The position numbers and the translations under genes were made by a program. From NCBI GenBank assembly GCA_902464565.1, contig CABQJV010000026.1, positions 1 to 30,043 of the forward strand: a stretch of DNA of 30,043 nt, given 5' to 3'. The first letter of the stretch is position 1. Each line of letters begins with the position of its first letter. The notes beneath the pieces are model-generated. The model did not search any database, was not told where the DNA came from, and saw only the letters and a list, made by a program, of their open reading frames with translations. Below are positions 7,277 through 16,457 of the stretch, in pieces. The DNA comes from an uncultured Collinsella sp. (GTDB lineage Bacteria; Actinomycetota; Coriobacteriia; Coriobacteriales; Coriobacteriaceae).

Positions 7277-8250
7277 GAGGGGAATACCAGCTGACCGTAA
7301 GGACCAATAAAGTTCAGGTCAAACTCACCATTCGCCGAAACCTCACCATCATCCAAGGCAAAAGCGCAACAGGCAAAACCACCCTGTTAGACAGCCTCCG
7401 TGCATACGAAAACCTGGGAGCCCAAAGCGGGATTATCGTTAATTGCGCAGCCCCCTGCCGCGTCATCGGCGGCAAAGATTGGGAAGCGCAACTCGGCCGC
7501 ATCGATAACAGCATCGTGTTTGTGGACGATACGCAAAAATTCGTAAGGAGCCATGCATTCCAGCATGCAGCTCGACACAGTTCCAACTACTACGTCATCG
7601 TCGCGAGGGACGAATTGCCCCAGCTCCCCTATAGCGTGGATGAGATCTATGGCCTCAAAAACACCAACAGGGCCGCAACAAAATATCCTGTCTACACACG
7701 CACGTACACTTCTATCTACCGCATTTACGGAGACGAGCTATACGATGGAGATCGGCCAGAAGAAGTCATCGTCGAAGACAGCAATGCCGGCTATGAGTTC
7801 TTTAAAGTCCTGTGCGCCAAAAGTAAAATTCGCTGCGTAAGTGCCGGTGGCAAATCAAACATATACGAAACCGCTCTGAGCTCCCCAGCCCAAAAATTGC
7901 TCGTAATTGCAGATGGGGCCGCTTTTGGGCCCGAGATGCCCTATGTCTATTCGCTCAGAAGATTTAAGGAGATCGAGCTCTTTTTGCCGGAATCGTTTGA
8001 ATGGCTTGTGCTGAGATCGGGACTCTTCAACGATGTCGAAACGCAAGACATGCTCCTTCATCCTGCCGATTTCATCGACTGCGAGAAGTTCTTCAGTTGG
8101 GAACAGTTCTTTACTAAACAGCTAAGGGAACTGACCAGAGACAGCTACCTAGCCTATAGAAAAGAAGCTCTCAATCCCGCCTACCTACAGCAACATGAGC
8201 TCAACACGATTGCTGAATCGCTACCCAAACTCGGAATCACTCCGCGCTAG
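7273..8250 (+). CDS. P-loop NTPase with TOPRIM-like C-terminal motifs, partner of the DUF4869 protein
   Basis: The ATG at 7273 has GGGAGG seven nt upstream and overlaps the previous stop (ATGA), so it is preferred over the ATG at 7252. The 325-residue protein has a Walker A motif GKSATGKT (29-36) and a Walker B-like IVFVDD (81-86), but no ABC signature, so it is a small P-loop NTPase. The second half has, in order, VIVEDSNAGYEFF (165-177), GGKSNI (192-197) and VIADGAAFG (211-219). The order and spacing recall the acidic residues of TOPRIM domains in OLD-type nucleases. That reading is an inference; the second acidic motif is not the usual DxD. No function is known to me. Its stop codon shares the palindrome CTAG with the convergent glycosyltransferase stop. 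Confidence 0.7.
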   Translation: MRGEYQLTVRTNKVQVKLTIRRNLTIIQGKSATGKTTLLDSLRAYENLGAQSGIIVNCAAPCRVIGGKDWEAQLGRIDNSIVFVDDTQKFVRSHAFQHAARHSSNYYVIVARDELPQLPYSVDEIYGLKNTNRAATKYPVYTRTYTSIYRIYGDELYDGDRPEEVIVEDSNAGYEFFKVLCAKSKIRCVSAGGKSNIYETALSSPAQKLLVIADGAAFGPEMPYVYSLRRFKEIELFLPESFEWLVLRSGLFNDVETQDMLLHPADFIDCEKFFSWEQFFTKQLRELTRDSYLAYRKEALNPAYLQQHELNTIAESLPKLGITPR

Positions 8251-10733
8251 ATCGAGAAATACTCGCCCTCAGCGGATAAGTTCGGCCCCAACCACGGATC
8301 GCCCGTCAAGAAGAACTCCGGCCAGCGCTGAATGAACAGTGCCTGTTCACGTTTCCAGCGGCGCAGCTTTTCCTCGTTGGCCTCTTCCCTGCCGCGCGAG
8401 GTGAACTCGTAGTGGTACAGCTCGGCATAGGGCGTAAAGATGGTGCGGTAGCCCGCCTCCCACACGCGCAGGCAAAAGTCTGCGTCGTTAAAGCCAACAG
8501 CGAATTCCTCGGTATAGCCTCCGACTTGCTCAAAAACGTCGCGTCGGACCATCTGGCAGGCGCCCGTTACGGCGCTAAAGTTGCTCGGGCGAACGGCGCG
8601 CTTATAGTAGCCCTCGCGCTTTGCCGAGAAATCCTGGTTGGCATGGGCAAGTGCGCCACGCACGCCAACCAAAATGCCAGCGTGCTGCACCAGATGGTCG
8701 GCAAAATAGAGCTTGGCACCCACCACACCCGCATCGGGACGTTGCAGATAACCCATCATCTCTTCGATAAAATCGGAGCTTATGACCTCGGTATCGTTGT
8801 TGAGCAGCAGCAGGTAGTCGCCCTTGGCGTGCTTCACACCAAAATTGATGATCTGAGAGTAATTGAACTCGCCCGGCCAGTACACAACGCGCGCGATGCC
8901 CTTGCCTTCTGATGCTGAAGCCACGCGTTCCGGCAGGGTTTCGTAATACGCAAACGTATCCGGGGCTTCGCTGTTGTTCTCCACCAAGACGATCTCATAG
9001 TTGGCATACGTGGCCTTCTGGGCAATCGACATCACACAGGCATCGAGCGTCTCAACGTGGTCCTTGGTGGGAATCACAATGCTCACCAGCGGCGCAGACT
9101 CCGGCAGCTCATAGCGCATGCGATAGACAAACGGCGTCTCGGTATCCTCAACCGTTCCGTGAACGCCCAGCGAGTCAAAGTGGCGCTGCAGAGCCAGGCG
9201 CCCGGCCTCGATGGCATACGGTTTGCTGTCGGCGGATCCGTCGGCGGTCGATTCCGGATGAACGCGCCAGTGATACAGCACGTGCGCAACATGCTCAAAC
9301 CGCGCGTCCGCCGAAAGGCAGCGAAGCGTCAGGTCGTAGTCCTGGGCACCCGCAACGTCTTCTGGGGACGTGCCGATACGATCGATAAGCGTCTTCTCCA
9401 CCATCAGGAAATGCGTCACGCAGTTATGGCTATAGAGCAGGTCGACGTTGAGTTTGGTCTTAAAGACCGGCTGGCCCCACTCCCCCGTTTTCTGGAACAT
9501 GTCCTCGTCGCAGAATAGGACCTGGGGACGCTCGTCCTCGGCCGCCTTATTCAGCGCGGAAACATAGTGGAATAACGCGTCCGGCTCCAGAATGTCATCG
9601 TGGTCCAAGAACGCGATGTAGTCGCCCATTGCTTGCTCAATACCTGCGTTGGTGTTGACCACAATGCCGCCGTTGCCGGGCAGCCCAATGCGACGAACGC
9701 GCTCGTCGTGGGCGCCTGCCGCAAGGTCGGCAACCGCATCCCATTCAGGTGAGGCATCCATAAGGAGCAATTCCCAGTTGTCATAGCTCTGGGCTAGCAC
9801 CGAGTCCAGCAGCTCGCGCAGGTAGACCCGATCAGTCTTGTAGCACGGCACCACAATGCTCACGAGCGGCCTATAGGCAAAGGCCGCCGAAGCGACACGC
9901 TGGCACGCCAGATCGCCCGGCTTTGCGCGATGCTGCTCAAACCAACGTCGATAAGCTGCGTCGTCAGCGCGTGCATCCTTCATGCGGTTCCAGCTGTCGT
10001 CGACCATGCCGTTGTACAGGCGACCATCCATGGCGCAAAACCCGCTCTGGATCTGCTCCGTAGGATCGCTCACAATCGAGACAAAATCTCGTATATCCCG
10101 AGGCATCTCAACGCTCAGATACGTTTTATTGACGCGGCATCCGTTGCACTGCGGTACATCGACCTGCGATTCAAACACATGCATGGTGGCATCGATGGCG
10201 TTCATATGCGTATCGAAGACCTGGAGCTCAGGTGCGCACTGGGGGTCTCCCACCCACGTAACCTCATAGCGCCACACCGCGCCGGCGTCTGCCGGTAAAT
10301 AACGAACGGCATCGATCTCATAGCGACCGCAGCACTCGCCGCGCTGTGCATCGCGAACGAGCGCGCACATCGCAGCCTTTGCTTTGTAGTTGATCTTGGA
10401 TTCCAACTTGGCCACGCGGCTATCGAGACGAATGGCGCCCAACCTTTGGCCACCGGATGCAAAAACGACATCCATCGACGAGCCATCCAAAAACGGAACC
10501 ACCAAGACGGCGAGTTCGCGCTCGTAATCGGAAACAGAAGGGCAAAGCGCCAGCACACGGCCATGATCGACCGGGAGCATCAGCGACGGCACACAAGAAC
10601 CGCTCGTCGTCGCATGGGCAAACGCTTGAGAACCGTCCCGTTCAATAAGCGCGGCGACATCCTGACCGGCAAAACGAAGCAGCACAAACAGACGGCCCTG
10701 ACTGCGGCAAAGTGCCAAACGATTGATACTCAT
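8247..10733 (-). CDS. Large two-domain family-2 glycosyltransferase
   Basis: 828 residues. Residues 1-285 form a region without catalytic motifs, probably an accessory fold. The first GT-A domain (about 290-500) begins LVSIVVPCYKTD and has the metal-binding FLDHDD (375-380) and FCDED. The second (about 549-780) begins LVSIVIPTKDH and has LLNNDTEV (643-650) and NDADFCLR. Two GT2 domains in one chain are typical of enzymes that build repeating or branched surface polysaccharides; donor and acceptor cannot be told. The ATG at 10733 directly abuts the TAG of the upstream gene, so translation is coupled. It is the last gene of the glycosyltransferase run and converges on the P-loop gene with a 4-nt overlap. 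A copy of its C-terminus lies at 2446-2832. Confidence 0.9.
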   Translation of the reverse strand: MSINRLALCRSQGRLFVLLRFAGQDVAALIERDGSQAFAHATTSGSCVPSLMLPVDHGRVLALCPSVSDYERELAVLVVPFLDGSSMDVVFASGGQRLGAIRLDSRVAKLESKINYKAKAAMCALVRDAQRGECCGRYEIDAVRYLPADAGAVWRYEVTWVGDPQCAPELQVFDTHMNAIDATMHVFESQVDVPQCNGCRVNKTYLSVEMPRDIRDFVSIVSDPTEQIQSGFCAMDGRLYNGMVDDSWNRMKDARADDAAYRRWFEQHRAKPGDLACQRVASAAFAYRPLVSIVVPCYKTDRVYLRELLDSVLAQSYDNWELLLMDASPEWDAVADLAAGAHDERVRRIGLPGNGGIVVNTNAGIEQAMGDYIAFLDHDDILEPDALFHYVSALNKAAEDERPQVLFCDEDMFQKTGEWGQPVFKTKLNVDLLYSHNCVTHFLMVEKTLIDRIGTSPEDVAGAQDYDLTLRCLSADARFEHVAHVLYHWRVHPESTADGSADSKPYAIEAGRLALQRHFDSLGVHGTVEDTETPFVYRMRYELPESAPLVSIVIPTKDHVETLDACVMSIAQKATYANYEIVLVENNSEAPDTFAYYETLPERVASASEGKGIARVVYWPGEFNYSQIINFGVKHAKGDYLLLLNNDTEVISSDFIEEMMGYLQRPDAGVVGAKLYFADHLVQHAGILVGVRGALAHANQDFSAKREGYYKRAVRPSNFSAVTGACQMVRRDVFEQVGGYTEEFAVGFNDADFCLRVWEAGYRTIFTPYAELYHYEFTSRGREEANEEKLRRWKREQALFIQRWPEFFLTGDPWLGPNLSAEGEYFSI

Positions 10734-11801
10734 CTACACTTCTCGCTTTCCCAGGGCGTTCGCTGCCATGCGTTTGCAGGCACCCAGGCGCCCAAACCTC
10801 AAGACATCGTAATCGAACATGAGCTTTTTGCACGCACGGGCATTGGGGGCCTTGCTGGTAAGCGCCGCACGCACCGTAGCAGCAACAGACGGGGCACATT
10901 GCGCGAGCGCGGCATCGTTGCCCACAGCAGAACCGGCAAGGGCCGCGGCGATGGCAGCAAACACCTTGCCGCAGTCCGAGCCCAGCAACCTGAGCGCATC
11001 GTACAGCACCAGATCGCAGAGAAAGTACGCCAGGTCATCGGCATGCTGAGCATCGAGACCGTCGCGCTGCCAGTCAGCCAGCACCGCGGAGTAAATCTTC
11101 ACGTGCTCCAGCAGACGTGTCTCGTCGTCGTAGCGCATGGTGTCCATGAGCGAACCCTTGCGCGCCACGCGGTAGTCGTACAGCTTGTTCGAAATTAGCG
11201 CGGTCTTGTGCGAACGACCGTACACGGCAAAATCGAAGACCTGGTCCTCGCCATACTTAACGGTTTCGTCGAACACGATCCCGTTACCCAGCAAAAACTC
11301 ACGCTTGCAGGCGGTGCGCCATGCAAAGGGGCGAGATGCTTCCTTAAACAGCAGGTCAGAGCTATAGCCTTCAAACGTCACATCGCGCGGGCTCAGCGCA
11401 TAGTTAAGCCACGGATACCCCGCCTCCAGCGGATACGGGTTTGCACCAAAGGTCAAAACGTCGCAGCCCTCGCGCTCAAAGGCATCTACGATCACACGGC
11501 ACGCATCGGGCGTAAATCGGTCGTCGGAATCCAAGAACGCGACGATAGGCGCCGTGGACGCAGCGATACCCGCATTGCGCGCGCTCGACAGGCCGCCGTT
11601 CTCCTTATCGACCAGCGTAAAGCGCGCGTCCTTTTCGCAATAGGTAGCCGCAATATCGCGCGAACCGTCCGGCGAGCCATCGTTGACCAGCACGCCTTCC
11701 CAATCAGGCATGTCCTGTGCAAGCAGGGAGTCCAGGCACCAGGCCAGGCACTCCTCCACGTTATAGATGGGAACGACAACGGAAATCTTGGGGGTAGCCA
11801 T
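10734..11801 (-). CDS. Family-2 glycosyltransferase
   Basis: 355 residues with the ATG at 11801, nine nt after AGGAG; a GTG at 11807 is only three nt from it and less likely. The GT-A fold starts KISVVVPIYNVEE, followed by NDGSPDGS, GLSSARNAGI and the nucleotide-sugar/metal motif FLDSDD near residue 90. The C-terminal half (YGEDQVFDFAVYGR, KLYDYRV) is typical of capsule and teichoic-type GT2 enzymes. No membrane helix is evident, so it is cytosolic or peripheral. It is weakly similar to the gene at 13007-14047, particularly in its position after a paralogous partner. Confidence 0.88.
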   Translation of the reverse strand: MATPKISVVVPIYNVEECLAWCLDSLLAQDMPDWEGVLVNDGSPDGSRDIAATYCEKDARFTLVDKENGGLSSARNAGIAASTAPIVAFLDSDDRFTPDACRVIVDAFEREGCDVLTFGANPYPLEAGYPWLNYALSPRDVTFEGYSSDLLFKEASRPFAWRTACKREFLLGNGIVFDETVKYGEDQVFDFAVYGRSHKTALISNKLYDYRVARKGSLMDTMRYDDETRLLEHVKIYSAVLADWQRDGLDAQHADDLAYFLCDLVLYDALRLLGSDCGKVFAAIAAALAGSAVGNDAALAQCAPSVAATVRAALTSKAPNARACKKLMFDYDVLRFGRLGACKRMAANALGKREV

Positions 11802-11813
11802 AGTCACTCGCTC

Positions 11814-12932
11814 CTACTGTGCTGCCGGAACGTCGTCAGGGTGCGGGTTGTCGCCATAGGTGCGCTGATACGTCAGCACGCGCCAGACCAGCGGTAGGCC
11901 GCCAATCTTAAAGTAATGCTTAAACGTATTGAGCTTGCCCGGCTTCTTAAAGTCAAAACGCGAATCGATATAGGCGCGGGGCGACTTGACCATCAGGCGC
12001 AAGTCGGTCTCGCCGCGCGGGTCGAACAGCGACAGGTCAAAGCGACCGGCATCCCAATCGGCCTTCAGCTCGGGTGAAGCCTTATCCCAAAACTGCTCAC
12101 GCAATTCATCGACCAGACGCTCATCATTCCAACGATACGTATCGACCTTCATGCGCATTAAAATGCCCTGGAGCTGAGCCTTAAGCTCGGGACGCTCGTC
12201 CAAAAAACGTTGCATCTCGGCATATTCGTCGCACACGCAAAACACTTTGTTGGGCGAATTAACAGAGCTCTTCTCGTTATCCTGGCGATAGCACAAAATG
12301 GGGTCCGCAATAAACGCAGCACGCTCAGCGCTTGCCCAGACCTTAAAGTTAAAACCCGCATCCTGATACGAGGCGCCCGGCGTGGGAAGGAACCGAATCT
12401 GATTGGCGTTAAGGAACTCGCGCCGATAGATAGCCGACCAAATGGAAGGTTTGCGGTAGAAGATGCCCGGACGATCGACGGGGCGATACGCGGCGCCCGT
12501 CATATGCTCGTCGATGATCCCAAACAGCTCACGTCGCTCGCTGGGCGTGGACCAATACAGGTAAAAGTCGCCCTTAACCACATCGGCATGCTCAGCATCG
12601 GCCTTGGCGACCAGCTTTTTGAGCGAATCCTCAAACATAAAGTCGTCGGACTCAAGGATGCCCACGTACTCACCGCGCGCCATCTCCAGGCCGCAGTTCA
12701 TCGAGTCACCGTAGCCGCTGTTGGCTTTGTCGATCATCTTTACACGGGGATCGCGCTCCATGTACTCGCGGATGATATCTGGCGAGCTATCGGTGGAGCC
12801 GTCGTTGATACAGATGATCTCGATGTCCTTGAGCGTCTGCGCCACGGCGGAATCGAGGCACTCGCGCAGGTAGCGCTCAACATTGCAGATGGGGACAAGC
12901 AGCGAAACTTTAGGGTTATCAGAGTTCTGCAA
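11814..12932 (-). CDS. Family-2 glycosyltransferase, paralogue of the gene at 14054
   Basis: 372 residues with a TTG start at 12932, five nt after AGGAGG. Motifs are VSLLVPICNVERYLRECL, ICINDGSTDSS, KANSGYGDSMN and ILESDDFM (the DxD-type site), then KPSIWSAIYRREFL and CYRQDNEKSSVNS. The family transfers sugars from nucleotide donors onto a lipid-linked or cell-surface acceptor; the exact sugar cannot be read. It shares long near-identical blocks with the protein at 14054-15157. The gap of 74 nt to the upstream gene is the largest inside the cluster, but no terminator is visible there. Confidence 0.88.
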   Translation of the reverse strand: MQNSDNPKVSLLVPICNVERYLRECLDSAVAQTLKDIEIICINDGSTDSSPDIIREYMERDPRVKMIDKANSGYGDSMNCGLEMARGEYVGILESDDFMFEDSLKKLVAKADAEHADVVKGDFYLYWSTPSERRELFGIIDEHMTGAAYRPVDRPGIFYRKPSIWSAIYRREFLNANQIRFLPTPGASYQDAGFNFKVWASAERAAFIADPILCYRQDNEKSSVNSPNKVFCVCDEYAEMQRFLDERPELKAQLQGILMRMKVDTYRWNDERLVDELREQFWDKASPELKADWDAGRFDLSLFDPRGETDLRLMVKSPRAYIDSRFDFKKPGKLNTFKHYFKIGGLPLVWRVLTYQRTYGDNPHPDDVPAAQ

Positions 12933-13006
12933 GAGAACCTCCTGTTGAATAGCGTGTAACAGGGTTATTTTAGCAGCCGAGTTGCGGCGGGCGGCAGCGC
13001 TTGGAA

Positions 13007-14047
13007 TTAGATAAAGCGCTCCAGGCAGGCTTTGAGACCGCGAGTCGAAAGATAGAACAGCGTGGCGTCTGCCATCGAAACGCCCGAGGTCGCCGCAACG
13101 AGCTTGTGGGCAACACGGCGAACGGCGCCCTTAGCAGGCATATCCGCCCACTCAGTTCCCAAAAATGTCGTGAGGTCCATGTTGACGCAAGCCGCCACGC
13201 GATGGAAGTCGTCGGCATCCAAGCGCGCTAGGTCGAACACAATTAGGTCCAAAAACCAAGTTATCAGCTCGCCGGGGCACAGGTCCCAAAGACCGTAGGC
13301 CGCCCAGTCCTCCAAGACCTCCTCGAGCATCCTCATGTGGGCGTCAAGCTTTTTGGCGCGAGCCTCGGCACTGTTGAACTCGTGCGTCGCCGATTCACTC
13401 TCCATCACGTAGTGGTAGAACTTGTCCGGCATGACGACGGTCTTGCGGGCAAGCGCATAAGCCGCAAATTGGAAGACGACGTCCTCGCCCAAAGCCAAAC
13501 CGGGGGCGAAGCGAATACCTTCGCGATTGAGCAGCTCGCGCGAAAAAGCCGCGCGGCAGGCATAGGGCTGCGCATTCGAATGGAACAGCAGTTGGGGATC
13601 ACGGGCGCCGAAGGTACCAGCTTTGGGGCTCATGAGTTGCTGGACGCGTTTGGGGGCAGCATCGGCAGGTTCACAGACGCCGCCAAAAACGGCGGTCTCG
13701 GCATCTGCAGACTCCATGGCATGCAGCACGCGCTCGACCGTCTGGGCATCGATATAATCGTCGGCGTCCACAAAAAAGACGGTCTCGCCCTCGGCAGCAT
13801 CGATACCGGCATTTCGAGCGCACGAGACGCCCGCGTTTTCCTGGTCAATCACCAGTACACGATCGTCGGCCTGCGCGATCTGGCGCAACGCGTTCAACGA
13901 ATCATCAGTCGAACCGTCGTTGACGCAGACAACCTGAATCGAGCGCTCGGACTGGGCCAACAGCGAATCGAGGCATCGCTGAATCGAGCGCGCAGAGTTG
14001 TAAACGGGGACGACAATGGTAGCTTTAGGACACGAGGCCTCTCCCAT
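13007..14047 (-). CDS. Family-2 glycosyltransferase
   Basis: 346 residues; the ATG at 14047 follows GAGGGGGTAGG, placed over the preceding stop region. The GT-A domain shows ATIVVPVYNSARSIQRCLDSLL, CVNDGSTDDS, GVSCARNAGI and FFVDADDYID (donor/metal site). The C-terminal half has LALGEDVVFQFAAYAL and KFYHYV, matching the layout of the gene at 10734-11801. It lies 6 nt after the upstream glycosyltransferase and is probably translated from the same mRNA. Donor and acceptor are unknown. Confidence 0.87.
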   Translation of the reverse strand: MGEASCPKATIVVPVYNSARSIQRCLDSLLAQSERSIQVVCVNDGSTDDSLNALRQIAQADDRVLVIDQENAGVSCARNAGIDAAEGETVFFVDADDYIDAQTVERVLHAMESADAETAVFGGVCEPADAAPKRVQQLMSPKAGTFGARDPQLLFHSNAQPYACRAAFSRELLNREGIRFAPGLALGEDVVFQFAAYALARKTVVMPDKFYHYVMESESATHEFNSAEARAKKLDAHMRMLEEVLEDWAAYGLWDLCPGELITWFLDLIVFDLARLDADDFHRVAACVNMDLTTFLGTEWADMPAKGAVRRVAHKLVAATSGVSMADATLFYLSTRGLKACLERFI

Positions 14048-14053
14048 GCCGAC

Positions 14054-15157
14054 CTACCCCCTCAGCGATTCGATGAGGAAGGCAGCAACCACGCCTGGGC
14101 CTCCAACCGAGGCGTAATACTTAGCACGCCCCAAGGCACCATCCGTCGCAAAGCTCGGATGCTCGTCAACCCAGCCCTCAGGATCTTTGAGGATAGCAGC
14201 GAGATTTGCGCGCTTCCACGGCTTGAGGTCGTCAAGCGAAAACTCCCCGGCGTCCAAGGCAGCTTGGAACTCCTTGGCCATCTGAACCAGGAACTCCTTA
14301 TAGAACTTGGGCGCCAGGCGCACGTAGTTCCACATGTACGAATCGTACTTAATGAGCTGATTGAACTTGAGCATGCGCGCGACGTCATCACTTGCGTGGT
14401 CGCGGGCATAATCCTCTCGAATCCAACGCTCAATCTCGGCATACTCGGTATTGACGCAAAAGACCTTAGCCGAAGAATTGACCGAGGAATTCTCGTTGTC
14501 CTGGCGATACGACAACACGGCATCATGCAGGTAAACAGCCTTATCGGCACACGCGATAACCTTAAAGGCGAATGACGTGTCCTGAAAGGATGCCCCTGGA
14601 GTCGGCAAGAACTTGATGCCGTTGCGCTCAAGAAAATCGCGACGGTACACGGCCGACCAAATCGACGGCTTTTGCTTAAAGAACTGCGTCGTGTCGCTCG
14701 GGTGCACCGGCTTGTCGCAGTCCTTGGCCTTAAACATCTCGTGCAGCGAACGGCGCTCCTCGGGCTTGGACCAGTAGAAATCAAAGTTCGCCTTCGTAAA
14801 GTCGGCATTATTGCTATCGGCGGCCGAGACAAGCTTTTCGAGTGCGTCGGGCGCCATAAAGTCATCGGACTCCAAGATGCCAACGTACTTGCCACGCGCC
14901 ATCTCCAGGCCGTGGTTCATCGAGTCGCCGTAGCCGCTGTTGGCCTTGTCGATCATCTTGACGCGCCCATCGCGCTCCATATACTCGCGGATAATCGCCG
15001 GCGAGTTGTCGGTCGACCCGTCGTTAATGCAGATGATCTCAATATCCTTGAGCGTCTGCGCCAGGGCGGAATCGAGGCACTCGCGCAGGTAGCGCTGAAC
15101 ATTGTAAATGGGAATAAGCAGCGACAGAACAGGGCTGCCAGAGGCGTTAGTAGACAA
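14054..15157 (-). CDS. Family-2 glycosyltransferase, first gene of the cluster
   Basis: 367 residues with a TTG start at 15157, five nt after AAGGAG. Motifs are LSLLIPIYNVQRYLRECLDS, ICINDGSTDNS, KANSGYGDSMN and ILESDDFM, then KPSIWSAVYRRDFL and SYRQDNENSSVNS. It is the most upstream of the five minus-strand glycosyltransferases, with a candidate promoter at 15222-15251. It is clearly paralogous to the gene at 11814-12932, and both are followed by a smaller GT2, which suggests duplication of a two-gene unit. Confidence 0.88.
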   Translation of the reverse strand: MSTNASGSPVLSLLIPIYNVQRYLRECLDSALAQTLKDIEIICINDGSTDNSPAIIREYMERDGRVKMIDKANSGYGDSMNHGLEMARGKYVGILESDDFMAPDALEKLVSAADSNNADFTKANFDFYWSKPEERRSLHEMFKAKDCDKPVHPSDTTQFFKQKPSIWSAVYRRDFLERNGIKFLPTPGASFQDTSFAFKVIACADKAVYLHDAVLSYRQDNENSSVNSSAKVFCVNTEYAEIERWIREDYARDHASDDVARMLKFNQLIKYDSYMWNYVRLAPKFYKEFLVQMAKEFQAALDAGEFSLDDLKPWKRANLAAILKDPEGWVDEHPSFATDGALGRAKYYASVGGPGVVAAFLIESLRG

Positions 15158-15221
15158 ATGTGCTCCTTAGGAAATACCTGTCGTTTCATGGTATCAAAGG
15201 GCCAGCGCGCCAGCGGGCGTT

Positions 15222-15251
15222 TATATAATCTATGGAGCCTCTTGCGGGCAA
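15222..15251 (-). promoter_or_regulatory. Candidate promoter of the glycosyltransferase operon
   Basis: On the minus strand TTGCCC (15246-15251) and TATATA (15222-15227) are separated by 18 nt, about 65 nt upstream of the first glycosyltransferase start. The spacing and -10 box are good, the -35 box is fair. Confidence 0.35.
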
Positions 15252-15413
15252 AGCAGCCCCACGTCATGCGGCGGGCCCATGGCAGGTTCCTGCGTTTTAT
15301 TCAAAGCTTGCCGCTAAGGTGCGCCGAGCCTTTACAATAGGACAGTCCCAAGGACGTATTCGATAGCTTCCGTGCAGCGCTCGCCCGCCGCACGTGAAAG
15401 GATATATTGCCCC

Positions 15414-16433
15414 ATGCCTTCAACCCTTCCCGCCCCCATCGATAAACTCGCCATCGTCGTCGTTACGTACAAACGCCAGGAACTCCTGGCCAATTTGTTC
15501 GACTCCATGACCGAGCTCACGGCCGCGCCCTGGCGCATCGTGATTGTCGATAACGAAAATTCGCGCGAGACCGAGGCCATGTGCACCGCATTCAACGAGC
15601 GCCTGGCCAACCTGTGGGGCATCGACACCGAGCAACCTGACGCGCAGGGCGGCACCGACCGCGTTATCTACGCGCCGCAGCTTGAAAACGGTGGCGGCGC
15701 GGGCGGCTTCTCCGCCGGCACCAAGTGCGCCTACGACCTGGGCGCCCAGTGGTTCTGGGTGATGGACGACGACGTGCTCGTCATCCCCGAAGGCATCGAG
15801 CGTCTTGCCAAGTGGACCGACCGCTACGATGTCATCCAGGGTTCGCGCCTGGACTTTGACGGCGGCGCCTTCTTTTGGCAATACCAACTCATCCTTTCAC
15901 TCGGCATTCCCAACCCTGTCGCCAAGTGGGACCTGGGACCCGAGGGCTACCGCGCCATGAACCAGCTATGCTTTGAGGGCGGCATGTTCTCGCGCCGCGT
16001 GGTCGACAAGATCGGCCTGCCCGATGCGCGATTCTTCATCTACGGCGACGATGCCTGCTATGGTTACGTGGCCAGCCAGCACTTCCCCGCCGCCGTTGTG
16101 GCCGACCTGGTGCTCAAGCGCGCCCGCGCCGTCTCTAACTGGGATATCGCCGGCAAGCGCCAGCTCAACTCCACGAGCGACACCAACCGTTACTACATCA
16201 TGCGCAACCGCGGTTATCTGGCACGCTACATGCAGATCTACGGCGACTACCACCCTATGCTGTTCCGTCTGGGCAACGCCGCGACCTTCTGCAAGGAGTT
16301 CATTCGCCTGGCCGCGGTCGACAAGTGCTTTAAGACCGGCATTCCGGCGCTGCGCCGAGGTATGAAGGACGCCCGCAAGATCATCAAGGATCCCAACTGG
16401 AAGCCCATGCCGCCCCTGAAGGACGCGGAGTAA
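15414..16433 (+). CDS. Family-2 glycosyltransferase, GlfT-like
   Basis: 339 residues. The ATG at 15414 is preferred over a GTG 42 nt upstream because the conserved fold starts right after it (KLAIVVVTYKRQELL); GAAAGGA lies 11 nt before it. NGGGAGGFSAG (92-101) and WVMDDDV (115-121) resemble galactofuranosyltransferases of the GlfT group, where the DDD binds metal and donor. EGGMFSRRVVDKIGLPDARFFIYGDDACYG and a later NRYYIMRNRGYL segment also fit that group. Galactofuranose transfer is therefore an inference. The gene is divergent from the five-gene glycosyltransferase run and probably contributes to the same surface glycan. Confidence 0.82.
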   Translation: MPSTLPAPIDKLAIVVVTYKRQELLANLFDSMTELTAAPWRIVIVDNENSRETEAMCTAFNERLANLWGIDTEQPDAQGGTDRVIYAPQLENGGGAGGFSAGTKCAYDLGAQWFWVMDDDVLVIPEGIERLAKWTDRYDVIQGSRLDFDGGAFFWQYQLILSLGIPNPVAKWDLGPEGYRAMNQLCFEGGMFSRRVVDKIGLPDARFFIYGDDACYGYVASQHFPAAVVADLVLKRARAVSNWDIAGKRQLNSTSDTNRYYIMRNRGYLARYMQIYGDYHPMLFRLGNAATFCKEFIRLAAVDKCFKTGIPALRRGMKDARKIIKDPNWKPMPPLKDAE

Positions 16434-16457
16434 CGGAAGCCGGAAACACCTCGGCGC

